Below, one piece after another: positions 18,630-26,715 of a DNA stretch of 64,000 nucleotides. This DNA is from Maricaulis maris_C. GTDB lineage: Bacteria > Pseudomonadota > Alphaproteobacteria > Caulobacterales > Maricaulaceae. The DNA is taken from assembly GCF_049116555.1 (NCBI RefSeq), contig NZ_JAGDYT010000003.1:162431-226430 (forward strand), in the 5' to 3' direction. The notes below the pieces were generated by a model that saw nothing but the letters and a program-made list of their open reading frames with translations, was not told the origin of the DNA and made no database searches. The translations under genes and the position numbers were made by a program. Each line of letters begins with the position of its first letter. Position 1 is the first letter of the stretch.

Positions 18630-18716
18630 TGGTGCGGTCGAGAAGACTCGAACTTCCACGGGTTTTACCCCACAGCGACCTCAACGCTGCGCGTCTACCA
18701 ATTCCGCCACGACCGC
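18630..18716 (-). tRNA. tRNA-Leu (anticodon GAG)
   Basis: An 87-nt class II tRNA with acceptor stem GCGGTCG/CGACCGC, discriminator A and an encoded CCA. The D-loop is GGCGGAATTGGTAGACGC, the anticodon arm is CAGCG-TTGAGGT-CGCTG (anticodon at 18680-18682), the variable arm is long, and the T-loop is TTCGAGT. It reads CUC and CUU leucine codons. Confidence 0.96.
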
Positions 18717-18779
18717 ACGTCATGGAGGCGCGGGAGATAGCAACATCCCCGCACCTTGTGAAGAGGGTATTGCAACGGT

Positions 18780-19079
18780 TTATGCAGCTGCGAAGAATTC
18801 ATTGGCATCTGCCGGCCCTGTGATGGACACGGCAATGCGATCGCCCTGGATGACAACATCCCCGCGCGCGATGGGATGATTATTGGCCAATATCCACACT
18901 TGGTCGTCCTCGCCCGAATCGAGCGGGATCACCGCACCGCGTCCCATGCGGAGGAATTGCTGGATCGGCATCTTCGACCGGCCCAACAGGACTGATATTT
19001 CCACTTCCACCGAACTGATCTGACTCACGTCGCACTCCAGGACTTGCGGATCCTCATCGCGAGGCAGATGTTTGGCCAA
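18780..19079 (-). CDS. fliN: FliN-like flagellar motor switch (SpoA domain) protein
   Basis: A protein of 99 residues made almost entirely of one SpoA/FliN C-terminal domain: VEVEISVLLGRSKMPIQQFLRMGRGAVIPLD...IARGDVVIQGDRIAVSIT. FliN builds the cytoplasmic C-ring of the flagellar motor. The start is taken as TTG 19079 with GGAA upstream; the frame offers no ATG, so the N-terminus is uncertain. It stands alone between tRNA-Leu and divergent lipB, with no other flagellar gene in the window. It could be the main FliN or a second paralog. Confidence 0.8.
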   Translation of the reverse strand: MAKHLPRDEDPQVLECDVSQISSVEVEISVLLGRSKMPIQQFLRMGRGAVIPLDSGEDDQVWILANNHPIARGDVVIQGDRIAVSITGPADANEFFAAA

Positions 19080-19110
19080 TACGGTTTCCGCAGCGTTAAG
19101 ACTTCAAGAT

Positions 19111-19797
19111 ATGGCATTACAAAACGTCGAATGGGCTGTTTCGCCCGGCCTGACGGCCTATGAACCCGCCCTCGCCTTCATGGAATCGCGGGCCGCCGCG
19201 ATTGCGGCTGGCGAGGCGGAAGAACTCGTCTGGCTGCTGGAACACCCGCCGCTTTATACGGCCGGGACCAGCGCGAAGCCCGATGACCTGCTCGCACCGG
19301 ACCGATTCCCGGTCCATGAGACCGGGCGCGGCGGCGAATACACCTATCACGGGCCAGGCCAGCGCGTGGCCTATGTCATGCTCGATCTGACACGCCGCGG
19401 TCGCGATGTGCGCAAATTCATCCAGTCGCTGGAAGCCTGGCTGATCGGTGCCGCGGCGCAATTCGGCATCGAGGCGGGCATCCGCGAGGGGCGCGTCGGT
19501 GTCTGGGTCAATCGCAGCGATGGCCGCGAAGACAAGATCGCAGCCATTGGCGTGCGCCTGCGTCGCTGGGTGTCCTTCCACGGCATCGCCTTCAATGTCG
19601 ACCCCGAGCTCGGGCACTTCACCGGAATCACGCCGTGCGGCATCTCAAACCCGCTCTACGGCGTGACGTCGCTGGCCGATCTCGGGCACCAGGTCGCGAT
19701 GGCGGATTTCGATGTGGCGCTACACCTCGCCTGGACGGATGCCTTCGGTGATGTCCGGAGGGTCGACCCGCCCGTGCTTGCGGTCGAAGCGCTCTAA
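19111..19797 (+). CDS. lipB: Octanoyl-[ACP]:protein octanoyltransferase LipB
   Basis: A protein of 228 residues that transfers octanoyl groups from acyl carrier protein to lipoyl domains. It has the family signature GRGGEYTYHGPGQ, the catalytic Lys142 in KIAAIGVRL and the nucleophile Cys176 in GITPCGI. ATG 19111 matches the family start; the frame is open upstream to 19072 but that part overlaps the fliN N-terminus. It is divergent from fliN, and its stop overlaps the end of the convergent 19794-20324 gene by 4 bp. Confidence 0.95.
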   Translation: MALQNVEWAVSPGLTAYEPALAFMESRAAAIAAGEAEELVWLLEHPPLYTAGTSAKPDDLLAPDRFPVHETGRGGEYTYHGPGQRVAYVMLDLTRRGRDVRKFIQSLEAWLIGAAAQFGIEAGIREGRVGVWVNRSDGREDKIAAIGVRLRRWVSFHGIAFNVDPELGHFTGITPCGISNPLYGVTSLADLGHQVAMADFDVALHLAWTDAFGDVRRVDPPVLAVEAL

Positions 19798-20324
19798 GCG
19801 TTCGCCGATCCGTTGCGTTGCAAGGTCGCGAACCATAGACCGAACACACCCGCGACAACCCAGAATCCGATGAATGACGGCCAGGCGCCGGCGCTGAGCA
19901 TTTCCAGCAATCGCGCCTCATCCGCCTCGAGCCAAGCCTGAAAAGCCGGCTGAAAGCCGGGATCCATCATGGCCTCATTCAAGGCCATCTGATCCGCTGT
20001 ATCGACACCTTGCTCCTCGGCGAAGGTCATCATCGCCTCGAACGATCGCAGGCCGATCCCGACTATCGCCCCGACACCCTTGGCGAGGATGGCGAGAAGG
20101 ATTGGCAAGAGGGCCAGCCCGGTGTCACGGCCCGCATGGCGCCGCCTGTTTGCGAAAAGCGAGAAGCACACCCACCAGATCACGAAGAGCGGGATAAAAC
20201 CCGGAATCGGCGCAGTCCCGAAGGCCAGCCGCAAGGCATCGATCGTAGCCAGAGCAGCCAGTCCCAGCACAAAGGCTGAGACCGACGCGCGGTGAGTGGG
20301 CATGAGCATGGCGAGCGGGTTCAT
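19794..20324 (-). CDS. Hypothetical membrane protein
   Basis: A protein of 176 residues starting MNPLAMLMPTHRASV with four predicted transmembrane helices and a polar acidic loop (about residues 100-145). ATG 20324 has AGGA 7 bp upstream. It is the last gene of a minus-strand series pccA - DUF805 - DUF805 - this gene. Its early helices and basic loop (FANRRRH) recall a DUF805 layout, but the K-R-x-H-D signature is missing, so no family is assigned. Confidence 0.6.
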   Translation of the reverse strand: MNPLAMLMPTHRASVSAFVLGLAALATIDALRLAFGTAPIPGFIPLFVIWWVCFSLFANRRRHAGRDTGLALLPILLAILAKGVGAIVGIGLRSFEAMMTFAEEQGVDTADQMALNEAMMDPGFQPAFQAWLEADEARLLEMLSAGAWPSFIGFWVVAGVFGLWFATLQRNGSANA

Positions 20325-20437
20325 GGATTCATCCTGTGGGCAGAGAAATGGCCGGCCCCCGTATCTACCCGGGAACCGGCCTCAATCAAGCAGAATTCAG
20401 CGCGAAAACCGGCTCGCGGCACACCGGGCCGGTCTGC

Positions 20438-20890
20438 CTACATCTTGTAGACGAAGTATCCGACCACACCGTTCGCGATCACGCTGGCCAGATTGGACGC
20501 CATGACGCTGCCGAAGGTCGTCGCCATACCGAAGCCGGTAGATGAAGCCCCACCATTGAGAACCGGGGCGAGAATGAAGCTGACCGCCACAGCGACCACG
20601 ACCACACCAAGGAAGGCACCTATGGTCATCCAGCCGGATTTGCCGGCGTCATGGAAGCGCTTGGAATAGACGCACACCCACGCATAGATCGAGGCGAGTC
20701 CGACCACGATCCCGATGATCGCGACCAGCATGCCAATGCCCGGCAACAAGGTCAGGAACTGCATCACCAGATTGATCACCACGATCGCGATGATGCCCTT
20801 GGCGAAGTCCTGCGGTGAAAGCTTACCTGCCGAGCCAAACAGGATTTGTTTGGCCTCAGCGGGTTTGAGAATGAAATCGTCGAGTGACAT
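20438..20890 (-). CDS. DUF805 family membrane protein (copy 1)
   Basis: A protein of 150 residues with about four helices and the DUF805 signature SKRFHDAGKSGWMTIG in the middle. DUF805 proteins are small inner-membrane proteins of unknown function. ATG 20890 has GGGAGGG upstream. It follows a second DUF805 gene (20981-21520) on the same strand. Confidence 0.83.
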   Translation of the reverse strand: MSLDDFILKPAEAKQILFGSAGKLSPQDFAKGIIAIVVINLVMQFLTLLPGIGMLVAIIGIVVGLASIYAWVCVYSKRFHDAGKSGWMTIGAFLGVVVVAVAVSFILAPVLNGGASSTGFGMATTFGSVMASNLASVIANGVVGYFVYKM

Positions 20891-20980
20891 GGCTTTGACC
20901 CTCCCCTGTCATGAGGCGGACAAGTCTACGCGGAGTCCACGAATTCTCCACGCCAATTTCGCCCGACACGCGAAATACGG

Positions 20981-21520
20981 TTAGCGCGGCGTATCGGTTT
21001 CGTTCGCCTTCGTCTCGGTATCGGACTGTTGTTCCCGGGGTTCCGTGGCATCACCGAAAGTCGCCGCGATATCGATCACGGGCTCGGGACCGTATTGATT
21101 GGGCCCATTATCCCCCAGCGCCAATCCCAGCCAGACCGTGTATCCAGCCCAAATCAGCATGCCCAGCCCACCCAGAAAGAGCAGGCCGCCACCCGCCGAC
21201 AGGAATAGTCCGGGGCCAACGTTTTCGCCGGACATAAGGCCCGACAGGATTGCTCCTCCCACCATGAGCACGGCCAGCACAGAGAGCACAAAGCTGGCGA
21301 TCCACGGCACTGCATGGATGGCAGCGCTGCGGCCGGTATCGTGCAGGCGCTTGCCGTAGACGCACAGGCCAACCCAGATCAGGCCGAGCCAGATCAGACC
21401 GCCGAGGATCGGGATGATATCGGCCAGAATATTCCCGCCGACAATGATCGCGACACCAATCCAGTACTCTCGAGCCGCGATCCGGCCATTCGGGTCGAGC
21501 AATAGGAATTGCCAATTCAT
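20981..21520 (-). CDS. DUF805 family membrane protein (copy 2, with polar C-terminal tail)
   Basis: A protein of 179 residues. The DUF805 opening MNWQFLLLDPNGRIAAREYWIG and the signature GKRLHDTGRSAAI are present. After the last helix comes the LGLALGDNGPNQYGP segment usual in the family, and then a polar tail ending in DTETKANETDTPR. It starts at ATG 21520, only 30 bp after the pccA stop, so it is probably co-transcribed with pccA. Function is unknown. Confidence 0.86.
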   Translation of the reverse strand: MNWQFLLLDPNGRIAAREYWIGVAIIVGGNILADIIPILGGLIWLGLIWVGLCVYGKRLHDTGRSAAIHAVPWIASFVLSVLAVLMVGGAILSGLMSGENVGPGLFLSAGGGLLFLGGLGMLIWAGYTVWLGLALGDNGPNQYGPEPVIDIAATFGDATEPREQQSDTETKANETDTPR

Positions 21521-21550
21521 CGCGTCCGCCTTCCCCGGGATGACCCCGGC

Positions 21551-23560
21551 CTAATCGAATTCAACAAGGAGTTCATCAGCCGCGACGGAGGCGCCCGGCT
21601 CGACCTTGATGGACTTGATCGTACCGTCGGTTTCAGCCCGCAGCACATTTTCCATCTTCATTGCCTCCACGATCACCAGTGGCTCACCGGTCTTGACGGA
21701 CTGCCCTTCCTCGACTTCCAGCGAGACGACGAGGCCTGGCATGGGCGAGACGACCAGCTTGGCCATGTCCGGCTTTTCCTTTTCCGGAAGCAGGGCATGC
21801 AGCTCGGCTGCGCGGGCGGTGCAGACAAGGGCCACGGCGGAGAAGCCGCGATGGCGCAATTTGTAGCCTTCGGTCCGGTCGGCGAATTCCAGGGCGATGG
21901 CCTCGCCATTGATCATGGCTTCAAACAGATGCTCGCCGGCACGCCATTCGGTGTCGACTTCAAGCCGTTCCGACGCCAGCGAAGGCGCCCAGACGGTGGC
22001 CCGCCCCGGGGCGGTCATCTCGATTTCGACAGGGATGCGACGCTTGTCCAGAAGCACGACCCATTCACGGACATCCGGCTCGTCGGCGGGGCGCATGCGT
22101 CCCTCGATCTGGCTGGCACGGCGCACGAAGGTCTCATGCACAAAAGCCGCGGCGCACGTCATCGCGACAAGCTGTTCCTCACGCGGCGCGGTGCCGTTGA
22201 AGCCCTCCGGATAATGCTCGCCGATATAGCCGGTATGGATTCGTCCGGCGCGGAAATCCGCTTCGTCGAGTACCGCCGAGAGGAAGGGAGCATTCGATTG
22301 CAGGCCTTCAACATGAAGCCGGTCTAGGGCCGCAGCCAGCGTGTCGATCGCGGTCTCGCGATCCTTGCCATACCCGATCACCTTGGCAATCATCGGATCA
22401 TAGAAAAGCGAAATCTCATCGCCCTCGCGAACTCCGGAATCGATCCGCAGCTCGCCCTCGCCCAGCTTGCCCTCCGCCGGCTCCTGGAAGCGCTTGAGGC
22501 GGCCGATCGAGGGCAGGAATCCGCGATAGGGGTCTTCGGCATAGAGCCGGGCTTCCACGGCCCAGCCCTTGATCGGCACGTCGCGCTGGGTCAGACCCAA
22601 CGGCTCACCAAAGGCCGACCGGATCATCAGCTCGACCAGATCAACACCGGTGGTCAGCTCGGTGACCGGATGTTCGACCTGAAGACGGGTATTCATCTCC
22701 AGGAAGTAGAAATTTTTGTCCTTGTCGACGATGAATTCGACCGTGCCGGCACTGTCATAGTCAACCGCAGCCGAGAGCGAGACGGCCTGGGCCCCCATGG
22801 CGTCGCGGGTTTTCTTGTCGAGGAAGGGCGACGGTGCCTCCTCGAGTACTTTCTGATTGCGCCGCTGGATCGAACACTCGCGTTCATTGAGATGGATGAC
22901 ATGACCGTGCTTGTCGCCCATCACCTGGATCTCGATATGACGCGGTTCCTCGATGAATTTCTCGATCAGGATGCGGTCGTCGCCGAAAGACGACTTGGCC
23001 TCGTTGCGGGCGGCCTTGAAGCCTTCGCGGACCTCGCTGTCGCTGCGGGCGATCCGCATGCCCTTGCCGCCGCCACCGGCCGAGGCCTTGAGCATGACCG
23101 GGTAACCGATCGCCTTGGCGGCTGCCAGCGCGGTATCGGCATCGGCGATCTCGCCATCTGCACCGGGAATCGTCGACACGCCGGCCTTGGCGGCAAGCTG
23201 TTTGGAGCGGATCTTGTCACCCATCGCATCGATGGCGTGGATATTCGGGCCGATCCAGCCGACACCGGCTTTTTCAAGCGCCTTGGGCAGGGCCGGGTTC
23301 TCGGACAGGAAACCGAAGCCGGGATGCACGGCATCGGCGCCGGTCTGTTTCACCGCGTCGAGAATCTTGTCGAGCACGAGATAGCTTTCGCCCGGTGCCG
23401 GCGGGCCGATGAAGATCGCTTCATCCGCCATCTCGACAGCAAGGCTGTCCGCATCCGCCTCGGAATAAACCGCCACAGTGGCGATCCCCAGACGCTGACA
23501 GGTCTTGATGACACGAACCGCGATCTCACCGCGATTGGCGATCAGGATCTTCTTGAACAT
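21551..23560 (-). CDS. pccA: Propionyl-CoA carboxylase alpha subunit (biotin carboxylase plus biotin carrier)
   Basis: A protein of 669 residues and full length. It has an N-terminal biotin carboxylase (MFKKILIANRGEIAVR; ATP-grasp AGGGGKGMRIA; MEMNTRLQVEHPVTEL), a central PCC BT-type linker domain, and a C-terminal biotinyl domain with VEAMKMENVL carrying the biotin-accepting Lys. It works with PccB (34856-36388), which is 11 kb away, to convert propionyl-CoA to methylmalonyl-CoA. The assignment to propionyl- rather than methylcrotonyl-CoA rests on the BT-domain region and on the separate MccAB set. ATG 23560 has AAGGGG upstream. Confidence 0.9.
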   Translation of the reverse strand: MFKKILIANRGEIAVRVIKTCQRLGIATVAVYSEADADSLAVEMADEAIFIGPPAPGESYLVLDKILDAVKQTGADAVHPGFGFLSENPALPKALEKAGVGWIGPNIHAIDAMGDKIRSKQLAAKAGVSTIPGADGEIADADTALAAAKAIGYPVMLKASAGGGGKGMRIARSDSEVREGFKAARNEAKSSFGDDRILIEKFIEEPRHIEIQVMGDKHGHVIHLNERECSIQRRNQKVLEEAPSPFLDKKTRDAMGAQAVSLSAAVDYDSAGTVEFIVDKDKNFYFLEMNTRLQVEHPVTELTTGVDLVELMIRSAFGEPLGLTQRDVPIKGWAVEARLYAEDPYRGFLPSIGRLKRFQEPAEGKLGEGELRIDSGVREGDEISLFYDPMIAKVIGYGKDRETAIDTLAAALDRLHVEGLQSNAPFLSAVLDEADFRAGRIHTGYIGEHYPEGFNGTAPREEQLVAMTCAAAFVHETFVRRASQIEGRMRPADEPDVREWVVLLDKRRIPVEIEMTAPGRATVWAPSLASERLEVDTEWRAGEHLFEAMINGEAIALEFADRTEGYKLRHRGFSAVALVCTARAAELHALLPEKEKPDMAKLVVSPMPGLVVSLEVEEGQSVKTGEPLVIVEAMKMENVLRAETDGTIKSIKVEPGASVAADELLVEFD

Positions 23561-23656
23561 GCTGGCCCCTTGATCCGTGTGCGGGTCGATACCGCACGAT
23601 TGTCACGGGTTTAGCGTGGCTTGCCCGCGGGCGGCAAGCGGCGGCGGCGGCTCGCC

Positions 23657-24112
23657 TCAGTCATCCGCGTCATGCGGGCGGTCCAGCCAGTCCGCTTCCA
23701 GGGCGCGCAGCTTGCCGACGATGGAGACGAGGAAGGCCGTCGACCAGCCGATCATCAAGAATCCGGTAAAGCCCTCCATCGCTGAAACCAACCGCCAGTG
23801 ATTGTCGATGATGACATCACCATAGCCCAGTGTTGTGAAGGTCGAGGTGGAGAAATAGAGCGCCTCCTCAAAGCCCGAAACGACCCCCAGCGCGAGATAA
23901 AGCAGCGCGAAGCTCCAAATCTCGACCGCATGCACGAGAAACAGGCCCAGAACGATGATGAGGATGAACAAGGCCTGCCGCAGAACCGATCCACGCGGAT
24001 CGATTCGACTGGTTCGGAAGCGAGCCAGAGCCAGCAGCGAGCCAAGGCCGACCATGTGAACCAGCACGGTCCAGACAGCCATTCCGGTCGAGACGAGCAT
24101 GGCATCCATCAT
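23657..24112 (-). CDS. Two-helix potassium channel
   Basis: A protein of 151 residues with an Ion_trans_2 pore module. Helix FILIIVLGLFLVHAVEIWSF is followed by a pore loop STSTFTTLGYGDV with the K+ filter T-L-G-Y-G-D, then helix GFLMIGWSTAFLVSIVG. An extra N-terminal helix is present (about residues 8-30). No RCK/TrkA regulatory domain is fused. ATG 24112 (or 24109) has GGAGG 8 bp upstream. It is divergent from the 24182 gene across 69 bp. Confidence 0.86.
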   Translation of the reverse strand: MMDAMLVSTGMAVWTVLVHMVGLGSLLALARFRTSRIDPRGSVLRQALFILIIVLGLFLVHAVEIWSFALLYLALGVVSGFEEALYFSTSTFTTLGYGDVIIDNHWRLVSAMEGFTGFLMIGWSTAFLVSIVGKLRALEADWLDRPHDADD

Positions 24113-24181
24113 TCGCAATCCCTCCGAGGCTGTCAGCGCGCGCGAGTCGTCCTAGTCTCCGGTGCAAAGAGGAATCGATCA

Positions 24182-25045
24182 ATGAGCAAACCCCTTTACC
24201 GCCTGACCTCCATCGCCCGGCCGCTGGAAGCGAAATATCCAACCAATCGCGCCGTGTTGATTGCGCTGCCGCTGATCGCACTCGGCCTCGGAATCTATGC
24301 CTATGCCTCCGCAGGCGGCGGTGCCGTGAATGCCGTGATCTCAGGGCTGGAAGGGATGCTGGTGAGTTTCCTCGTCTGGGCGCTGGGCCGGGAAGCCGAT
24401 CCCGATCGCAATCTGACCGCCTTCGCCAGCGCCGCACTGGTGCTCTACGCCCTTGTGCTCGGCCTGCCGGTCGCCGTCTGGACGCTGGCTTTTGCACTCA
24501 TGGCCGCGCGAACGGTCAACCGCACGGTCGGGCAACCGGCCAAGCCGGGTGATCTGGTTATGGTGCTGATCCTCGCCGGCCTCTCCGTCTTCTCGGAAGG
24601 CTATGCCTTGATGGGTGTCGTCGCCGCCATCGCCATAGCGATCGATGTCCAGCTCGACCGGTCCCGCTCTCTGGCCCTGATTGCGGCCCTGATTGCCCTC
24701 TCCTTTACCGTCTGGCAGCTGATCACGCTGGAAGGCGATTTCGTCGCTCTCCTGTGGCCGGAAGCCGCCTCGACGACATTGATGAGCATCATCGGCGGTC
24801 TGGTCGTGATCGGGCTCGCAAGCGCCTTCTTCTGCCCGAAACCGACCAGTGTCTGTGATGCACGCGGCGAACCGCTCAGCCAGGCCCGCGTGCGCGGCGG
24901 ACGGCTGGTTATCGCGCTGGTCCTGCTGGCCGGCATGCCAGAAGGCAATGCGCTCGCACACGCGCTTTACCCCTTGGGCGGCCTGCTGCTTGTCACTTTC
25001 GTCGTCGGCCTGATTCCGGCCATTCGGCCCAAGCCAACGCGCTAG
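24182..25045 (+). CDS. Hypothetical polytopic membrane protein
   Basis: A protein of 287 residues with about eight hydrophobic helices and a basic N-terminus (MSKPLYRLTSIARPLEAKYP). ATG 24182 has GAGGA 8 bp upstream; the frame is open a further 384 bp back but that runs antisense through the K+ channel gene. No family is recognised. One cytoplasmic loop carries the only pair of Cys (FFCPKPTSVCDARG). Confidence 0.65.
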   Translation: MSKPLYRLTSIARPLEAKYPTNRAVLIALPLIALGLGIYAYASAGGGAVNAVISGLEGMLVSFLVWALGREADPDRNLTAFASAALVLYALVLGLPVAVWTLAFALMAARTVNRTVGQPAKPGDLVMVLILAGLSVFSEGYALMGVVAAIAIAIDVQLDRSRSLALIAALIALSFTVWQLITLEGDFVALLWPEAASTTLMSIIGGLVVIGLASAFFCPKPTSVCDARGEPLSQARVRGGRLVIALVLLAGMPEGNALAHALYPLGGLLLVTFVVGLIPAIRPKPTR

Positions 25046-25078
25046 CGACAACGCAGCCCCTCATCGGGAAACGCTGTC

Positions 25079-25531
25079 CTAGCGCGCCTGGGGAATCAGC
25101 GCATTTCGGCGGAAGAGCATGATGATGAGATAAGCGATCAGCCCCAGGTCGAGCACATTTGTGATCGTGTCCGACACAGAGCCGATCGTGATGCCGTAGA
25201 CGAGCCCAGGGGCCGAGGACGTGAAGACAAACCACATGTAAGCGTGGAGTATCGCACTGGCGAAATAGATCGTCGTCGCCAGTGCCAGCCTGGACCGCCA
25301 GACCAGTATGGTCGCAATCACATAGCCGGACAGATAGACACTCCATCCGATGAACACCCAAGATGACACCTGGGAGGCATAGGTCAGGAACTCGACCCCC
25401 GGCTCCATCAATCCAGCCCGGACCGCCAAGGCAACCGTCAACCAGCCAAAAGAATAAACGATCCGGATCGTCGCTAGAGTAATCACGACCCGTATACTCA
25501 TCGAAGATGCCAGACCGGCTTGCTTGCTCAT
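25079..25531 (-). CDS. Four-helix membrane protein, paralog A
   Basis: A protein of 150 residues with four helices and conserved blocks IVYSFGWLTVALAVRAG, WVFIGWSVYLSGYVIATILVWRSRLALATTIY (in parts) and ITNVLDLGLIAYLIIM. These align along their whole length with the protein at 25839-26357, so the two are duplicates. The family is unknown. Start ATG 25531. A palindrome-like GACACCGTGGTC lies 78 bp upstream of the start, as for paralog B. Confidence 0.72.
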   Translation of the reverse strand: MSKQAGLASSMSIRVVITLATIRIVYSFGWLTVALAVRAGLMEPGVEFLTYASQVSSWVFIGWSVYLSGYVIATILVWRSRLALATTIYFASAILHAYMWFVFTSSAPGLVYGITIGSVSDTITNVLDLGLIAYLIIMLFRRNALIPQAR

Positions 25532-25838
25532 GGCGACCGGCGCCTTTCTTCGTTATCCAATCCTTGCCCGCAGTCCCGGTAACTCAAGGAACTCGCAGCG
25601 CCATTTTCGACACCGTGGTCAGAAACTTCGCCGGCAATGTCAATCGGGATTGAGCGAGTTTGCGTGTCCTGGAACGCACCCTATCCGGCACGCCCGATGG
25701 CCCGCAGTGGCGGCAAGCCTTCCGCCCCAAGCCGTTCCGCTCGCCGCGCGCCGATCGCCCACGTCCTCCCCCGGTTGGATGGACTTGACCGGAAACCTGA
25801 TTGCGAACGGCTTTCTGACAGAGCGGATCGGTACCCCC
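25532..25838. other. 307-bp intergenic stretch between the paralogs
   Basis: I see no convincing gene. It contains the upstream region of paralog A, with GTCAAT (minus strand ATTGAC, a possible -35) at about 25639-25644 and the operator-like GACACCGTGGTC at 25609-25620. The rest, toward the paralog B stop, shows no feature. Confidence 0.5.
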
Positions 25839-26357
25839 CTAACCTTCACCAACCACGCGCGAGGTCGCCTGCCGGGGCGCGCCCGTTTCCGTGCGGGACG
25901 TCTCGACACCCGACTCTCGTCTCAACACGTGCCGTAGTGGCTGCATCATGACAAGGCAGGCGATGAGCCCCAGATCGATCGTATTTGTGATCATATCGAG
26001 AATGGCAACCAGGGTAACGCCGTAAACCAGCGTCAGGGCAAAGGATGTGAAGGCGAACCATATGCATGAATTCAAGATATAGCTGAGGACGTAGATCGCC
26101 GTCGCCAGCCGCAGCCTGGATTGCCAGACCAATAGGGTGGCGAACGCATAGCCAGCAGCATAAACACCCCATCCGACGAACAGCCATGGCGACGCCTGGG
26201 ACGCATAGTTCAGAACTTCGAGCCATGGCGCCACCACGCCGGCTCTTACCAGCAAGGCAACGATCAACCACCCGAACGAATAGACCGCCCGCACTGTCGC
26301 CAAGACCGCCACGGCTTTGATGCTTGTCCACTTCCCCTGCTGTTTTTGCTTGCCCAT
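25839..26357 (-). CDS. Four-helix membrane protein, paralog B
   Basis: A protein of 172 residues starting MGKQKQQGKWTSIK. Four helices carry the same blocks as paralog A: AVYSFGWLIVALLVRAG, LNYASQASPWLFVGWGVY, LLVWQSRLRLATAIYV and ITNTIDLGLIACLVMM. It is longer than A by a polar C-terminal tail of about 30 residues (RHVLRRESGVETSR...). ATG 26357 follows GGAAGG-type upstream bases. Function is unknown. Confidence 0.72.
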   Translation of the reverse strand: MGKQKQQGKWTSIKAVAVLATVRAVYSFGWLIVALLVRAGVVAPWLEVLNYASQASPWLFVGWGVYAAGYAFATLLVWQSRLRLATAIYVLSYILNSCIWFAFTSFALTLVYGVTLVAILDMITNTIDLGLIACLVMMQPLRHVLRRESGVETSRTETGAPRQATSRVVGEG

Positions 26358-26715
26358 GCAATCCTGGCCTTCCTTGCCGCTTCCCAGTTCTTGCCCACAA
26401 AACCTGGGATCCGAGCGACCCGGCGCCCATTCGTTGACACCGGTGTCATTACATGGGCCATGAAGTCAATTGGGTTTGCTTTGCATGCATAATCTATGAC
26501 GCCTCGCGGCAGGCACGCGCCTCGCCGATACGTCTCGCCGGGAGCCCCTTGGCGTTGGCCCGACTGCGCGGCAAGGCACCATGGTGAGGCTCATGGCATC
26601 GCGCCTTGCGCGCGGCACAGGAACGGCCGGCAATCGATGCCTTTTCCTGATCGGTATTCTGAGGGAGACTGGCAGGAACGCCCCCGGCCAAGGGGCACGA
26701 GAACAGCAGGACGCG
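26358..26715. other. 358-bp divergent intergenic region
   Basis: No gene is supported here. It holds the upstream control region of paralog B on the minus strand and the leader of the desaturase on the plus strand. The one clear element is the palindrome at 26435-26448. The plus-strand frame is open from 26581, but codon use and lack of a site favour the desaturase start at 26716. Confidence 0.5.
26435..26448. promoter_or_regulatory. 14-bp perfect palindrome upstream of paralog B (candidate operator)
   Basis: TGACACCGGTGTCA reads the same on both strands and lies 78 bp before the ATG of the 25839-26357 gene. A degenerate copy, GACACCGTGGTC (25609-25620), lies 78 bp before paralog A. In both, ATTGAC follows at nearly the same offset on the minus strand. 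The regulator is unknown. Confidence 0.5.

Noticed and set aside
23798..24181. N-terminal extension of the 24182 membrane protein
   Set aside because: The extension is polar, runs antisense through the K+ channel gene, and ATG 24182 has its own ribosome-binding site.
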